64,000 bases of DNA from assembly GCA_026261815.1 (NCBI GenBank), contig JAMPIT010000583.1:2542001-2606000 (forward strand). The letters are read 5' to 3'. Under the pieces are notes generated by a model. The model did not search any database. It saw nothing but the letters and a program-made list of their open reading frames with translations, and had not been told where the DNA came from. The DNA is from Monarcha castaneiventris obscurior (lineage: Eukaryota > Chordata > Aves > Passeriformes > Monarchidae). This document shows, piece after piece, positions 13,396-24,229 of the stretch; position 1 is the stretch's first letter; the number at the start of each line of letters is the position of its first letter. A program made the position numbers and the translations under genes.

Positions 13396-13622
13396 TGTGA
13401 GAACTGACCAATCACTCTGGTAGGTAGTAGCAAGAGGTCCAATAACCTCTTGCCATCTAGGTAGACACTAAGAGAACTAAACACATAAAAAACCCGTTCT
13501 TTATTAATTAAATAATTCCATCTATTCACTGTGACTGCATTCCTGTCTCTGAGTCTTTCTTTACTCTCCGGCCGGCGGCTGGGACAAGGATATCTAAGAG
13601 GAAATCTTCTGTGTAACTGACA
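13396..13622. mobile_element. LTR-like segment (possible solo LTR), unconfirmed
   Basis: The segment starts with TGTGAGAACTG and ends near an ACTGACA. On the plus strand it has a CCAATCA box near the start, a TATA-like acataaaaaa at about 13483, an AT-rich poly-A-signal-like area, and then a pyrimidine-rich, CpG-containing part resembling a U5. On the minus strand an AATAAA followed by a T/G-rich stretch would also fit a poly-A site, so orientation is undecided. There is no second copy in the window, no clear target-site duplication and no internal retroviral sequence. It could instead be a regulatory element or a non-autonomous transposon remnant. Confidence 0.25.
13430..13453. repeat. Perfect inverted repeat (9-bp stem, 6-nt loop)
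   Basis: Bases 13430-13438 (gcaagaggt) are the exact reverse complement of 13445-13453 (acctcttgc), separated by ccaata. The hairpin lies in the promoter-proximal part of the LTR-like segment and carries a CCAAT core at the loop. It may be chance, a protein-binding palindrome or a remnant of a foldback element. Confidence 0.9.
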
Positions 13623-14065
13623 CAAAGATACAACTGAAACACTTCCACAAAGCTTTTACAAAGTCATTGAAAGAACAGACCAGCTTTGAGGGAACACTTG
13701 AGAACCAGCCCATAGAAATATTATATTTTTTGACCATCGGATGTGTATTTTTCTTTTCAGAGCTTTGGCATTAACTGGCAATGCTCAACAGGGCATTAGG
13801 AGCCTTGGAGATTTCCTGATAATGATTCTGGGTGAGGAATGCAGTAGCTGGAGCGTGCAGACAGGACCTGAGCACTGCAACCCCCCAGCAGCTGCCAAAC
13901 CTGCACTGGGACTGGGGCCACATCCCCACTCTACCTGTGCCACAGAGGGGCTCCTCTCCACAAGCCAAGAACCCATGAAAGAGGGACCATCTTTCAGGAG
14001 ATATATGGAAAATGGTCTTAAAGCTTTAAGCTTCGGGCTGTTTGCTTTGCCTTGCCCACCCCAAG

Positions 14066-14194
14066 GCAGAGCCAGGCGTGTTCCGAGGCCGCCCCAGTGT
14101 GTTCTCCCTCCCAGTGCTGGTGCTTCTGTCTCCGAGAAAAAACAGAATCGGATTTAGAACCATCAAATACCAACAGTTGCCAGCCAGCAGCCAG
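14066..14194 (+). other. Candidate plus-strand exon, unrecognised
   Basis: A strong acceptor (pyrimidine tract ending ccaccccaag) precedes 14066, and a consensus CAG|GTGAGT donor follows 14194. The 129 bases between are open for 43 codons, entering and leaving in phase 0. The segment keeps several CpGs, unusual for this window, and encodes a basic stretch after a short hydrophobic patch. No family is recognised and no matching neighbour exon was found on the plus strand. It could be a real exon, a non-coding RNA exon or chance. Confidence 0.2.
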
Positions 14195-14539
14195 GTGAGT
14201 GTTCCCAGCAAGGAAATCTGTCATCCGGGAAGCTGCCAGAGCCTCAGCACCCCCTCCCTCGCCAGGACTTTGAAACAGTAAATTCTGGTTATGAACAGCT
14301 TTTGGAACCTGGGTTCTTGTCAGCAGATGAGGAATCAATCAGCAGTATTTCCTGATTTAAAAAATGGATAAAGAACCCAGCACGTTGTCACAGAGAGCTC
14401 ACCAATAAAAAAGTGGCAGAGCTCATTTAATAAATTATTCACTCTGAATTCTTTTGCTAAATCTAATATACAGTCCCTTTAGGTAGGGAAGGAGAGGGGG
14501 AACATTAGCAGGGTTTAGACATACTTTAGAAATGTTCAT

Positions 14540-14960
14540 GTCAATTGTACATAATTTTCAAGGTTAATGGCTTTTTGATACATAATAATGGAACTCCCAT
14601 TTATTGTACATATCCTAGTTGCAAAACCTGTTTCATTTGCATAATCATAAATTGCAGTCAAGCAATCCTCAGCATGTGGTTATTCATTTGATGAAAATGT
14701 AAATTTCAATTTTATTTTTGTTCAATTGCACAGACACTGCATTTACTGAATATGAGAAAAAGGCATTTTAATTTAACCAGTGAATTCAGCTCATTACAAC
14801 CTCTTAAGAACATTGAGTAGCCCAGAATTTTGGGACAAAATGCATTTTTAAGCAATTATTTACTATGAATTTATATTTTTATTTTATGTTTTAACACCTA
14901 GAAAAAGTTACTCTGTTTATTTTTATGCAAATAAATTCCTTTTAGGATGTGAAATTGCTC
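14540..14960. promoter_or_regulatory. AT-rich block with two octamer motifs, possible enhancer
   Basis: The block contains a perfect ATTTGCAT at 14635-14642 and a perfect ATGCAAAT at 14925-14932, the two orientations of the POU/octamer site, in AT-rich sequence free of simple repeats. Several ATTA/TAAT cores lie between them. This texture resembles conserved non-coding enhancers of vertebrates, but octamers also occur by chance in AT-rich DNA. No open frame of interest is present. Confidence 0.2.
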
Positions 14961-15189
14961 TGCTATTTTACATACAAAACTAGTGTAGCAGCATTAAAAA
15001 GAAAGGCACTCAATTAAAAAAAAAAAAAAATTAAGGCAGACATTTAAAGCTAACATCGAGTGAAATCCATGGAAAAAAAAGTAGTTTTTGTGCTTGGGAC
15101 CTAAAAGAGACTCTGATGTAAAAATGGATACTCAGATCAACTGATCTGCTTACACAGTTAGAATTTTGGCCTGGCTCTGTTGGAAGAAT

Positions 15190-15251
15190 AGCTAAAAAAG
15201 AGTAGCTAAAAAAGAGTAGCTAAAAAGCTAAAAAGAGTAGCTAAAAAGCTG
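15190..15251. repeat. Short A-rich tandem repeat (tagctaaaaa units)
   Basis: Units built from tagctaaaaaagag, with variants adding gctaaaaa, recur four to five times with a 14-21-bp period. It is a small impure minisatellite created by slippage. Confidence 0.9.
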
Positions 15252-15428
15252 AAATATTTTGTACTTGCAAGCAGAATATATTCCGGAGCCATCCCGGAGA
15301 GACAACAGTCCAACTCTCTGGGAGAAGCCTTGCATACAAACCTGCTTCCAGAGCTTCAAACCCCTCTTTTAAGTCACGAAACTGCGGAGGCATGGAAAGG
15401 TGCTGGAAATTAACCTTGCACGTCCTTC

Positions 15429-15460
15429 GGCAGGGTCGCAGTCCCAGCGCCGACCCTGCC
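15429..15460. repeat. GC-rich perfect inverted repeat (10-bp stem, 12-nt loop)
   Basis: Bases 15429-15438 (ggcagggtcg) are the exact reverse complement of 15451-15460 (cgaccctgcc). The stem has a CpG at each inner end, and CpGs also sit next to it, in a window that otherwise has few. It is the strongest GC hairpin noticed. A transcribed RNA hairpin, a palindromic binding site or chance are all possible. Confidence 0.9.
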
Positions 15461-18400
15461 AGGGATCCATGGAAATCTGATTCCCAGTTAATGAGAGCTC
15501 AGCGCCAGAGCCGGGACTTCCCAGCTACAGGTGGGGACTGGCATCCTCCAAGGGCCCCTTTGGTTGACTGAAATTAATTTGCTCTGACATTATAACTACC
15601 TCTTCTAATTAAGCCGAGTTCATGATCTTTATGGAAGAAAAGTAAAGCTCAGAAAGATGAACAAGCCCAAACATTTTGAGATAATATAAGTAAAAATTTC
15701 AACTGACACAACTTTGGATTTAATTAAAAATGTGTCTGATAATCACAGTAATGGGCCTTATTTTAAGAAATAATTTTTACTGCATATCTTGTGAAGATTA
15801 ACCTGGATTCCATTTCTCTTCAGAGGTACCACAAGTATAAGTAATTAAACTTTACAAATTGATAAAATCTAGCATTAGAATTCTGTGCTTGCTTTGCTTC
15901 CTCCAGCCATTCCCTCTCCTCTCCAACAAACAACATTTCCTCTGCTCTGTTTAGCTGCAGTCACTCCTTCTCCTAGCTTTAGGATAGATTATCTCTAGGA
16001 ATAACAGCACCACACCCATAGGTGGGTGGGCATACTGCTCCATTCCCTCCAGAAATCCTGCCTGGATGGGAAAATATTATTTGGGACATTTTTTCATAAG
16101 GTTTTGATGTCCCACACCTCAGCCAGGCAAAGGACTGGAACATCTATAATTACAGGAAGATTTAGTGCCCTCTCTCAGATCCCCTGATGGAGATAAAGGT
16201 CAGAAAACCTGATCTACTCCTCACACACAGCCCATGTCCGGAGCTTTCTGGGATCTGCTGGGTGTGCTCCAGCTGGGACCCACAGGTGTGTCCAGCCCAC
16301 CAGGGGAATGTGGGATTTCCTCTGCGTGGTTTGCAAGCCAAAGGTCACCCCAAAACTACAACCCCACGAGGCAAGAGCAGCATTTGTGCTGGTAATGGGA
16401 GGGAGCCAAGGCATTTGGATCACGGTGTGGATGACAAGCCAGCACTCATAATGGGAGCCCGTGTCCCTGCCTTGGACAAAGGAAAAACATTTGAAACAGG
16501 AGAGGAAAATACGGACCTTGGTGTTCCTCTGCTCCAGAGATGAGGAGACTCACATACGTAAAACCTGGTGGTAGCTGGTGGCTTCCTTTGGGCAGCTCAT
16601 TGCTGAATTTCATTTCCCTGACAGATCTCATTGAATTCTGAGGTGTATTTCTGGCAAACCCATGGATCTTGATGATTGCTGTACAACACAAATATTAATT
16701 ACATCTATTTCCTTGGTAGAAAAAGCATTTTCTTTTTTCTTATGACTGGTAATGCTAAACAGAATGCAATGAACTTAGAAAGTCAAAATCATCACTGAAG
16801 TTGTCTGAAGTATCTTTTTATATTTAAAATATTTAACTACAGGATTCAGAATTCCAATCTACTTTGCAGTATGGTGGGTTGCCTTATTTTCCCGTCACCT
16901 ACAGTAAACTGGGAAGAGGTTTAGGTATATACTGGGAAATTCCTAGAATGAAGGATCCCTCCTGGATCAGAGAGAAGAGCAGGTTGGTCAGCTGGCATTT
17001 CTCTGGGATGCTCTGGCACAGCACCACTCCCAGCTTGTTTCCAGGGCCAGGCTGAGAGCTTTGCTGGGCTTTGCCATGCTGGGCTGAGCCTCCAAGAGCC
17101 CTTGGGTTGGAGCCACCCCGTTTGCCTGCATGGCACTGCTGCCACCAAATCTAGGTTTGGATGCACAGGATAATAACATACAAAACACCCCAAACAAAGC
17201 CACCCCCTGACCATTCATTGATGAATTCCTGACAATTCCTGAGCAGGAATTTCAACAGCTGCAAACTGAGAGCTGCCTGATGAAGGAAAATGTAATTTCT
17301 GGAGAGAAAATGGAAGGAGCATTCTCATATAAGACCACCATGAAATGCTTCAGCATTTGTGTACATAATACACCCTCGGTGAAGTTTTGTCTTTGTGCTT
17401 TCAAATAACCAGGGATTCCATTTAATTATGTACATAAATAATGGATAGCACTCCTTTCCTTGTACTCCATTATTGCTATTTCTTTGTTTATTTATAAATT
17501 ATTAGCCAGGTTCATTCTGGAAAGAGAAAGGATGTTGTCTCCTCCAAGAAGTTTAGAAATTAGGCAAAACAGAAATAGAAAAGGGAGGGAAACTCTGTGC
17601 CAGTTTTACTGTTTTGTGTCCAAACAGAAAAAAGAGGACCAGGGTATAAAACTTGTTCCAAATTGAAAGGCAGAACCCCAGCTGGTACAAAATGCAGCTA
17701 TGCCAACTGACCAGATCCAAGTGATGATATAGCCCTGGATTTTCATCCATCCTATCAAATGCTGTCAGCAAACTCATTTCATTAAAAGAAAAAAACCCAA
17801 CAACAAACCAAAAACAAACTAGCAACAAGACCAAAACAAAACAAGGAAACAGAAGTAGTAAATTATCAATGAAATAAAATTGAATACTAAATCCCCTGTC
17901 GTCTCTATGGTTTTGTTTTGAGTGCAAAGTCAGTTCTGCCATTAACACAGTTCTGACTTCTTCCCTGCAAAGCTCTGTAAATGTTCTAGGCTGGAGAGCC
18001 CTTGGTAACTGGCTTGAACTGTCAGAGATACAAATTTCACTCTTTCTTTCTGCTACATTCAGGAATGAATTAAAAAACTTGTTTAAAATGAGAGAATAAA
18101 TTAGCAAAACAAGCCTGTTTTTAAAATGGAATAAGGAGTGTCCCATTGGTTATCACCTTGAAGGCTTTTCATGCCCCAGGACTACGATGGTGGCACGATC
18201 ACAATTCATCTTTAGGTACAGGGCAAGCAGAGCAATTATCCAAATGTAAAGTACAGTTTTTCAATTTTGGATTCTGCCTGTATTGAAACAGAAATGAAAT
18301 TTTTATAAAGTTTAAGGGAACGCACTTGTTAGGACCATGGAGGCAGACAAGTTCCCTATAGCAGCTCGTGTTGCTTGCTGTAACAGCACATAAAATACAG

Positions 18401-21400
18401 CCAACCTTTATCAGCAAAACTAAGATGTTTGGAGAGCCCAGGCTTCCTTTAATATCCCATTATCCTTCATCCCTGAAGCAGGATAATGCACTGGATATGG
18501 TTATGTAGCCCAGAAGCTTCAAAAAAAAAAAAAAAAAGAAAAAGGAAAGGGTAATAGAAGATGCAACTGGGAGAATAATTTTAATGAAGTTGTTTCACCT
18601 TTACCCTGATGCAAAAATGTGAGGCTCTTGAATAACCATCTGGATTTACATCCTATGAGCTGGAATATAATTGTGTGACCTGTGCACAGCTTCAGCATCT
18701 CATCAATTGCAGCACTCTCGTGAATCACACACTTCAAACCTCCTCATCTCAACTGCAAAGCAGTATCACCAGGCAGCACAGACAACGGAGGGTACAAGGT
18801 AAATTCCTGTTTGTGTTGGGCCTGCAGGAGGATCTCTCACAATCTGACTCAGTCCAAAAGCTTCATGATTAAGGCACTTCAACTCAGTCAGCATTTTAAC
18901 AATGGAACAGAAGTGGCATTTCTATTCCTTAGAGCCTTCCCCCCACAAAAGGATTCCAAGGCACCATCCCATAAAAACCTCACATCTATTACTCATGTGT
19001 TATAAGCAAGAGAACATTTTTAAGAGACTTGGACCTTGTCAGGGCCAAGCATAAGAAGCCACAACCTCCATGTTTGAGAAATGCAAAATCTAAAGGGTTG
19101 TATGCAAGGGATCTGGGGTTTCCCAGCTATTGGGAACAGTAACAATTCAAGACATTCTGAGTTAAACCAGAATCAGATACTGTCAATCTCTGAGAATAAA
19201 AGGCCAAATAATGCTTTCATTACAGTTTTTTGTGCGGGCTCATCTAAGAGATATGATTTCAGAATTATTGTGCCCCAAAACCAGAGGACAAGCAAACCTT
19301 CCAGCCAAAGAGATGTGATGGGAAAGAACTTAATGCAAGGATCATTTGTCAGACATTGAAATAACTTTATTGACAGACTAATAATACTTGCCACAGGCAG
19401 CAAAGTTAGAGATTTCCAGAGCTCACAAGCAGGCCCCTGGCCCCAGCTTTTATTCCCTTGATTGAGAAGAGACAAGAACAGAGACTCCCAGGCTTTTGCA
19501 GGTATTTTTGTCTCTAAATTCAGAACCTGTGAAAGGGATCTGACTCATGATGGAGACTCGTTCTCAGGCTGCTCATACTTGGCCATGAGATGCACATTTT
19601 TGTCACATTTTTATGGAAGTTGTGAGCGAAACTAAAATTACCTATTAAGCTACAGAATCTCCTGGGGTTTTGGTAGATATTTGAAAGCCTCTGAAATATT
19701 CCCTTGGCTTCTGACACTTAAATTGCATGGATGGGTGGCAGTCCTTGGCGCAACATGACAGAGTCTCCACCTGACATGCTGCTCTTGAGCCCCCCAAAGA
19801 CTGATGTGTAATCCCAGCATGGACATGCACAGACCGTAAATCTCTACAGAAAGCTCTGAAACTTTAAGTATTCCTAATTCCATCTGAACCAGCCCATGTT
19901 CTAACAAAGCTGCCCCTGAAGTCAAGGACAGCCAGGAGTGCCTGAGTAACAATGAGGATTTGGATGTTGCTGGTGTGTTGTTAGAGAGAAGGAAAGACAC
20001 AGAGCAGACTAAAGAAACCTCAAGTTTCTAATTAGAGAGGCTGTGAGGCCGCTGTGAGAAAACAACTGAATGCAGGGTCTGTAAAATAACACTGTGTTCT
20101 TTCCAGCACTTTATATTCTCAATGGGCCTGATCCAATCCTTATTCAGAAAACATTTCACAGACTTCAGGCACGTTGCTATGCAGTGATCTGCGATCTGTT
20201 TCATTAATCCAGAAAAATTCTAACTAGGAACACAACAGCCTTTGATAATCCCCAAGCACAGCAACAAAGAGGAATGTTTACTACTATCTAGTGAGCCATA
20301 CATAATATAGCTCATCATCAAACTTCCTTCCTGCACTAACACAAATTGCAATATCCCTTGCACCTTCCACAAATATCAGAGTTCTAAGAATAAAAAGAAC
20401 AGATCCAAATTAGATGCTGAGCCACTAAAATAACTGTACCCAGCAAGGATTACAGAGTGAGGCAACCAGAAAGCTCATGTGTCATTTTACACTGAGAAAT
20501 AACAATTTTGAGTCCAAGGAAGAGCTCTTTGCCTGCTGCAAGAAGGTGGTCCTGGCTCCTCTCACAGGAGAACTGGAGGTGTAAAACAAACGTCACCGTG
20601 TCTGCAGAAAGCAGAGTCTCAGTGCTGTGCTCCCTTGGCACAAACCCAACCTGTATCACACCCCCAGGTACAAAACACCTGTCTGGAACAGAGGATCCTT
20701 CCCAGGGCACATAGGTGAGGATCGTAATGGGTATGGTCTACTTTCCTACAGAACTTTCATTATTATTTTATTGTAAAGACTTTTTCTGCTCTGTAGCATT
20801 GAGCAAAACATTTAAAGTACAGACTAATTATGAGTGGCAGGCTGATTTAAATAAGAACTGGTTGCAGGCAGTTAATTATAACAAAAATAGAATGTTGCAT
20901 TTTGTGTATTTAGCACTGCACCACTTCCCTTTACAATTGTACCTTTAGAGTGCTTTTGCTGAACTATCCCTGAAAATCCACTGATGTTAAATTGTTTTAT
21001 CCCACTCTGCCTCAGACTTCAGGGTATTTTAGGAGCCGAAAGAAACCTCTCTTACTGACTGCAGCAAACCCTTCCCTATAGTGCAGCCCATTCCCTTCTC
21101 ATTGTGTTCATCTGCATAAAGGTAACTTCCAAATCTGTCTCGATTGAAATGAAGATACACAAACAGCAGCACAAAGGCAGGTGTGGAGCCAGAGTGGTGG
21201 AGGGTAGCTCTCACAACAACCCACGCTGCTGGTGTCCAGCATGGGGTGTGCCATGGACCTCAGGCAGTGAGGGAACCAAGCACTGGAATGGTTCCCTGCA
21301 AATCAACAGAGTGTGAATTTGTAACCTGTGAACTCTGCAAACACTGCAGGTACAGACAGAGCTGAGCCAATGAGTTGCAACATCATTTGTATTGATGTAT

Positions 21401-22147
21401 TTTAACATCAGTCAGCTCGGGGCAGTAAAGGCAGAGGATGACTCCAGGTTTGTTATATTTGAGAAACACACATCAGCTGAGGCTCCTGCCTTTCACTGCT
21501 CTTAACCCAAACAGCAAATTATGGAGGAAAAAGGGGGAAGAGAGTCTGGTGATATTTCTTTGAAGCCTGAATTGCATTTAGGCAGTCTGTGCTCACCTCT
21601 CTTATATTTACATCTCATGAATGCTCTAAGAAACAAATCTGCCAACGAAATGTCTGCAGAAACTGCAAATTTTGATTAAATACTGGAGCACTTGCAAAAA
21701 AAAAAAAAAAGAATTCATAATTCAGAAACACCAGATATTAATGATGGAAGTCAACTTAGAAGTTTTATGGTCTTGGAACACCAACTACACGACTTTATAT
21801 GTTCAATCACAAGACCCAGTGCAATTCAATTTAGGTAAACCAAGCACTTGTAATTGATTTCTTCTGCCTTTACTTTTTAGATACAGATTAAGATTTGTTA
21901 GTTGACATGATTCAGAGAAAAATAAAAAGTATATATTGGTTGCTGACAATTTATAAGGAGAAAAAGTGCTGAAAGCGAATAACATAAAACAGTCACTTTG
22001 AATTACAGATTTTCTCTAGAGCACCTCCTGGGAGGCATTTCTGGGTAGACAGAAAGTACAGTTTTGTTTAATAAAATGGAATGTGCTAGAATACAAACCC
22101 TGCGCTTCCCACAATGTCGAGGTGGCTGGACACATCTCCTAACTCAC
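15461..22147. other. Non-coding stretch with weak exon-like pieces
   Basis: There is no recognised gene. The best minus-strand exon-like pieces are 16554-16678 and 19771-19969. A run of 17 A lies at 18521-18537 and a run of 15 A at 21696-21710. Open frames on the minus strand at 17553-18146 (197 codons) and 19650-20000 have no identifiable domain; the former includes a T-rich run giving a hydrophobic stretch that should not be read as a membrane segment without other support. Confidence 0.55.
16554..16678 (-). other. Candidate minus-strand exon, unrecognised
   Basis: On the minus strand an acceptor ending gtgttgtacag precedes base 16678, and a consensus GTGAGT donor follows base 16554. The 125 bases are open for 41 codons, entering with two leftover bases and leaving in phase 0. 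The peptide is mixed polar and basic with no motif I recognise. Phase would allow a join to the minus-strand piece at 10084-10193. Codon content looks ordinary for a vertebrate exon, but false exons of this size are common. Confidence 0.2.
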
Positions 22148-22338
22148 AGGTTACAACCCGCACAAAGTCCAGGTTTTTAAAGTTACTTCTGGCCCTGGTA
22201 TTTTTCAAACATGCACAATGCAAATATTTCTGCAGGAGCCAGTTCTGTATGATGAAATCAGGCATTTCCAGTGCTGACAGGTACTGGGAATATTCAATAA
22301 AACAGAAGCACTCCAGGCTCACCCATCTCCTGTAATCA
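22148..22338 (-). other. Best minus-strand exon candidate, unrecognised
   Basis: On the minus strand a strong acceptor (ttttttctccccag) precedes 22338, and a GTGAGT donor follows 22148. The 191 bases give 63 open codons plus one leftover base at each end, and the frame stays open beyond the donor to about 22086. The peptide is rich in aromatic, Leu and Cys residues with a DFIIQNWLLQKYL-like helix, and codon choice (frequent CTG, CAG, AAC) looks coding. No family is recognised. It could be an exon of an uncharacterised gene, a decayed exon or chance. Its antisense sequence contains no better explanation. Confidence 0.28.
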
Positions 22339-22445
22339 CTGGGGAGAAAAAAACCCAATGTGTTTTTCCTATTAATGCTAAAAGACTTTTTTTCTTGAGT
22401 GAAAAATAAAGAATGTGTTGTTTAAAGGGATGTGGGATATCAAAA

Positions 22446-22482
22446 TATGCATATATATATATGTGTGTGTGTATGTATGTAT
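22446..22482. repeat. Compound dinucleotide/tetranucleotide microsatellite
   Basis: A TA run passes into a TG run and then into TATG units. It is a short compound microsatellite, probably polymorphic. Confidence 0.9.
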
Positions 22483-22654
22483 CTGTGCAAGGAACACAGA
22501 TATTGCTGTTATTGACTCTCCACTAGAAGTGTTTGTTTCCTGATCCCTTAAAGAGCCCATCCATTAATTAAGAACAGTTGTGACACACAAGCTCAGCTCC
22601 TGAACCTCAGGGAAGATCTGGAGTGAGCAAGGCAAGAGATGGGGACTGGAAAGG

Positions 22655-22745
22655 TGTGGATTTAATTCTCACCGGAGCTGCTGCATGACCAAAGGGAAAT
22701 CACTTCCCTCTTGTGCCCCCTGTCCCTGCCCTTTGGGATGGGAAA
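22655..22745 (+). mobile_element. MIR-like (CORE-SINE) fragment
   Basis: The sequence follows the order of a MIR core: a degenerate 'attctcacc' where MIR has the tRNA-derived TTCRAATCC box, then 'ctgctgcatgacc', an 'aaatcactt' equivalent to the CAAGTCACTT core, then a 'cctcttgtgcc' equivalent to CCTCTNTGTGCC. It is a short, diverged fragment of an ancient amniote tRNA-derived SINE. Alignment to the consensus is by memory and eye, so the call is tentative. Confidence 0.45.
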
Positions 22746-23001
22746 CTGCAGGAGGGGAGTGACTGCTGGAAATTCCCACTCTCTGAGGGATCCTCCAGGT
22801 TCCAGAACCACAGGGACTCCACTGAGGTGAGAAACACAGGGATGTAAATCCATTTCCATCACTAAGACAGAGCTCCACCAGGGAAACACAGTGACACAGC
22901 ACACTCTGGGAATTTCTGTGCTGGACAGAAATGGAGTTTGGTCTCATGTGCACATGGAGTGCTTTGGATCCATAACCTCCAGGACAAAGCCAGGAGGGGA
23001 T

Positions 23002-23139
23002 CAGGAATTCCTTACACGAAGGGAGACACACAGTGGAGTTTCTGAACTCCACTCCAAGAGAACTGTTTCCAACCTCGTGCCTGTGAGAGCTGCCTGGTGG
23101 CTCCTGAAGTTATCAGCAGGACTGCCTGAGTGCAGTGAA
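23002..23139 (+). repeat. Diverged repeat pair, copy 1
   Basis: This segment aligns with 24617-24750: both begin caggaattcctt, share tgaactcc...aagagaac, then ctgtgagagctgc, tgaagttatcag and tgagtgcag in the same order. Many substitutions and a small insertion separate them. It may be two copies of an unnamed dispersed repeat or an old local duplication. Confidence 0.75.
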
Positions 23140-24229
23140 ATACTCTGAGCTGCTTTCAGTGTGTATCCTGCTTAAGTGGCCAGAGAGATTTTTATCAAAA
23201 TGCTAAAACTCTCCAAGTTCTCCCGTATAAGTGGGCACCAGACCTCTGCAGGGTTGGTTAATCCAGGCACTGTAACTGAATCCATTGCCACCTGTGCTCT
23301 CTAAAATACAGATTTTTGTCTGAAATGGAAAGCATGTTCCATGCAATGCCACATTGCCCACAGAGAGCTTTCTGGAAATCCCAAGCTAAAGCTGCTGTTA
23401 CAAGTTCCTCCTAAGCAGAGACCAAGTTTGGGAAAACATTACAGTTACAAGGCTGCACATGTGCTTATGAATTGGGCATTTCCCCCCTTTTTCCTTTCTC
23501 ATTAATGACAATTACTTTAATGAAGGCTGAATAGGGGAAAGATGTGTCCCTTTTATTCATTGTTACTCATCTGAAGCTTTAATTATAGCTTCACCACTCC
23601 ACAATCACTATGAGGTAGTGACGACTGCAAACCCAGAGGAGGAGTAGCGGAAGGGATCACAGCATTCAAATACTCTGTTACTCTGCAGTATCCTAAATAT
23701 TTTTGATTTAACAAGCACAGACAGGGAAAAGTACATATGTCAAATAATCTGAATTTATCAAGTTTTCCATGAAATGCAAATGCCCTTAGAGGTGAGAGAG
23801 TTTTGATTAGGAGACGTAGAGCATTGCAAAGATGCTGCATATGCAACATTTCTCAGACTAGATTCACAAAGTAGCCTGCAAACTATTTTCTTGTTAGAAA
23901 TTCTCAGAAACTCTGACAAATGGCACTGCAGGCACGGCACACTAACACTGTAATTAGCTGCTTTATAACCCAGTGTGACTACAGTCCTCAGCTGTGAGAT
24001 AATGAAATAAAACATTCCTAATATTACTCTCACAAATATTAATATGAAAAGTGGATATATTAGCTTTCAGGAGAACAGAGAATTAGCCTGGCATGGAAGC
24101 ATTGGAGAAAAAAATGGAAAAATAATTTCTTTTTGGCAGCAATGAAGAGAGGTCACAGCATGAGAAGGTAAAACATACCTGAGGAATACAAATCATTGGA
24201 TACAATTTGATGATCATTTCTTTCAACGG

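Noticed and set aside
17553..18146. Minus-strand open frame of 197 codons with a hydrophobic stretch
   Set aside because: The hydrophobic part comes from a T-rich low-complexity run, and the remainder has no motif. Donor sites needed for an exon are weak.
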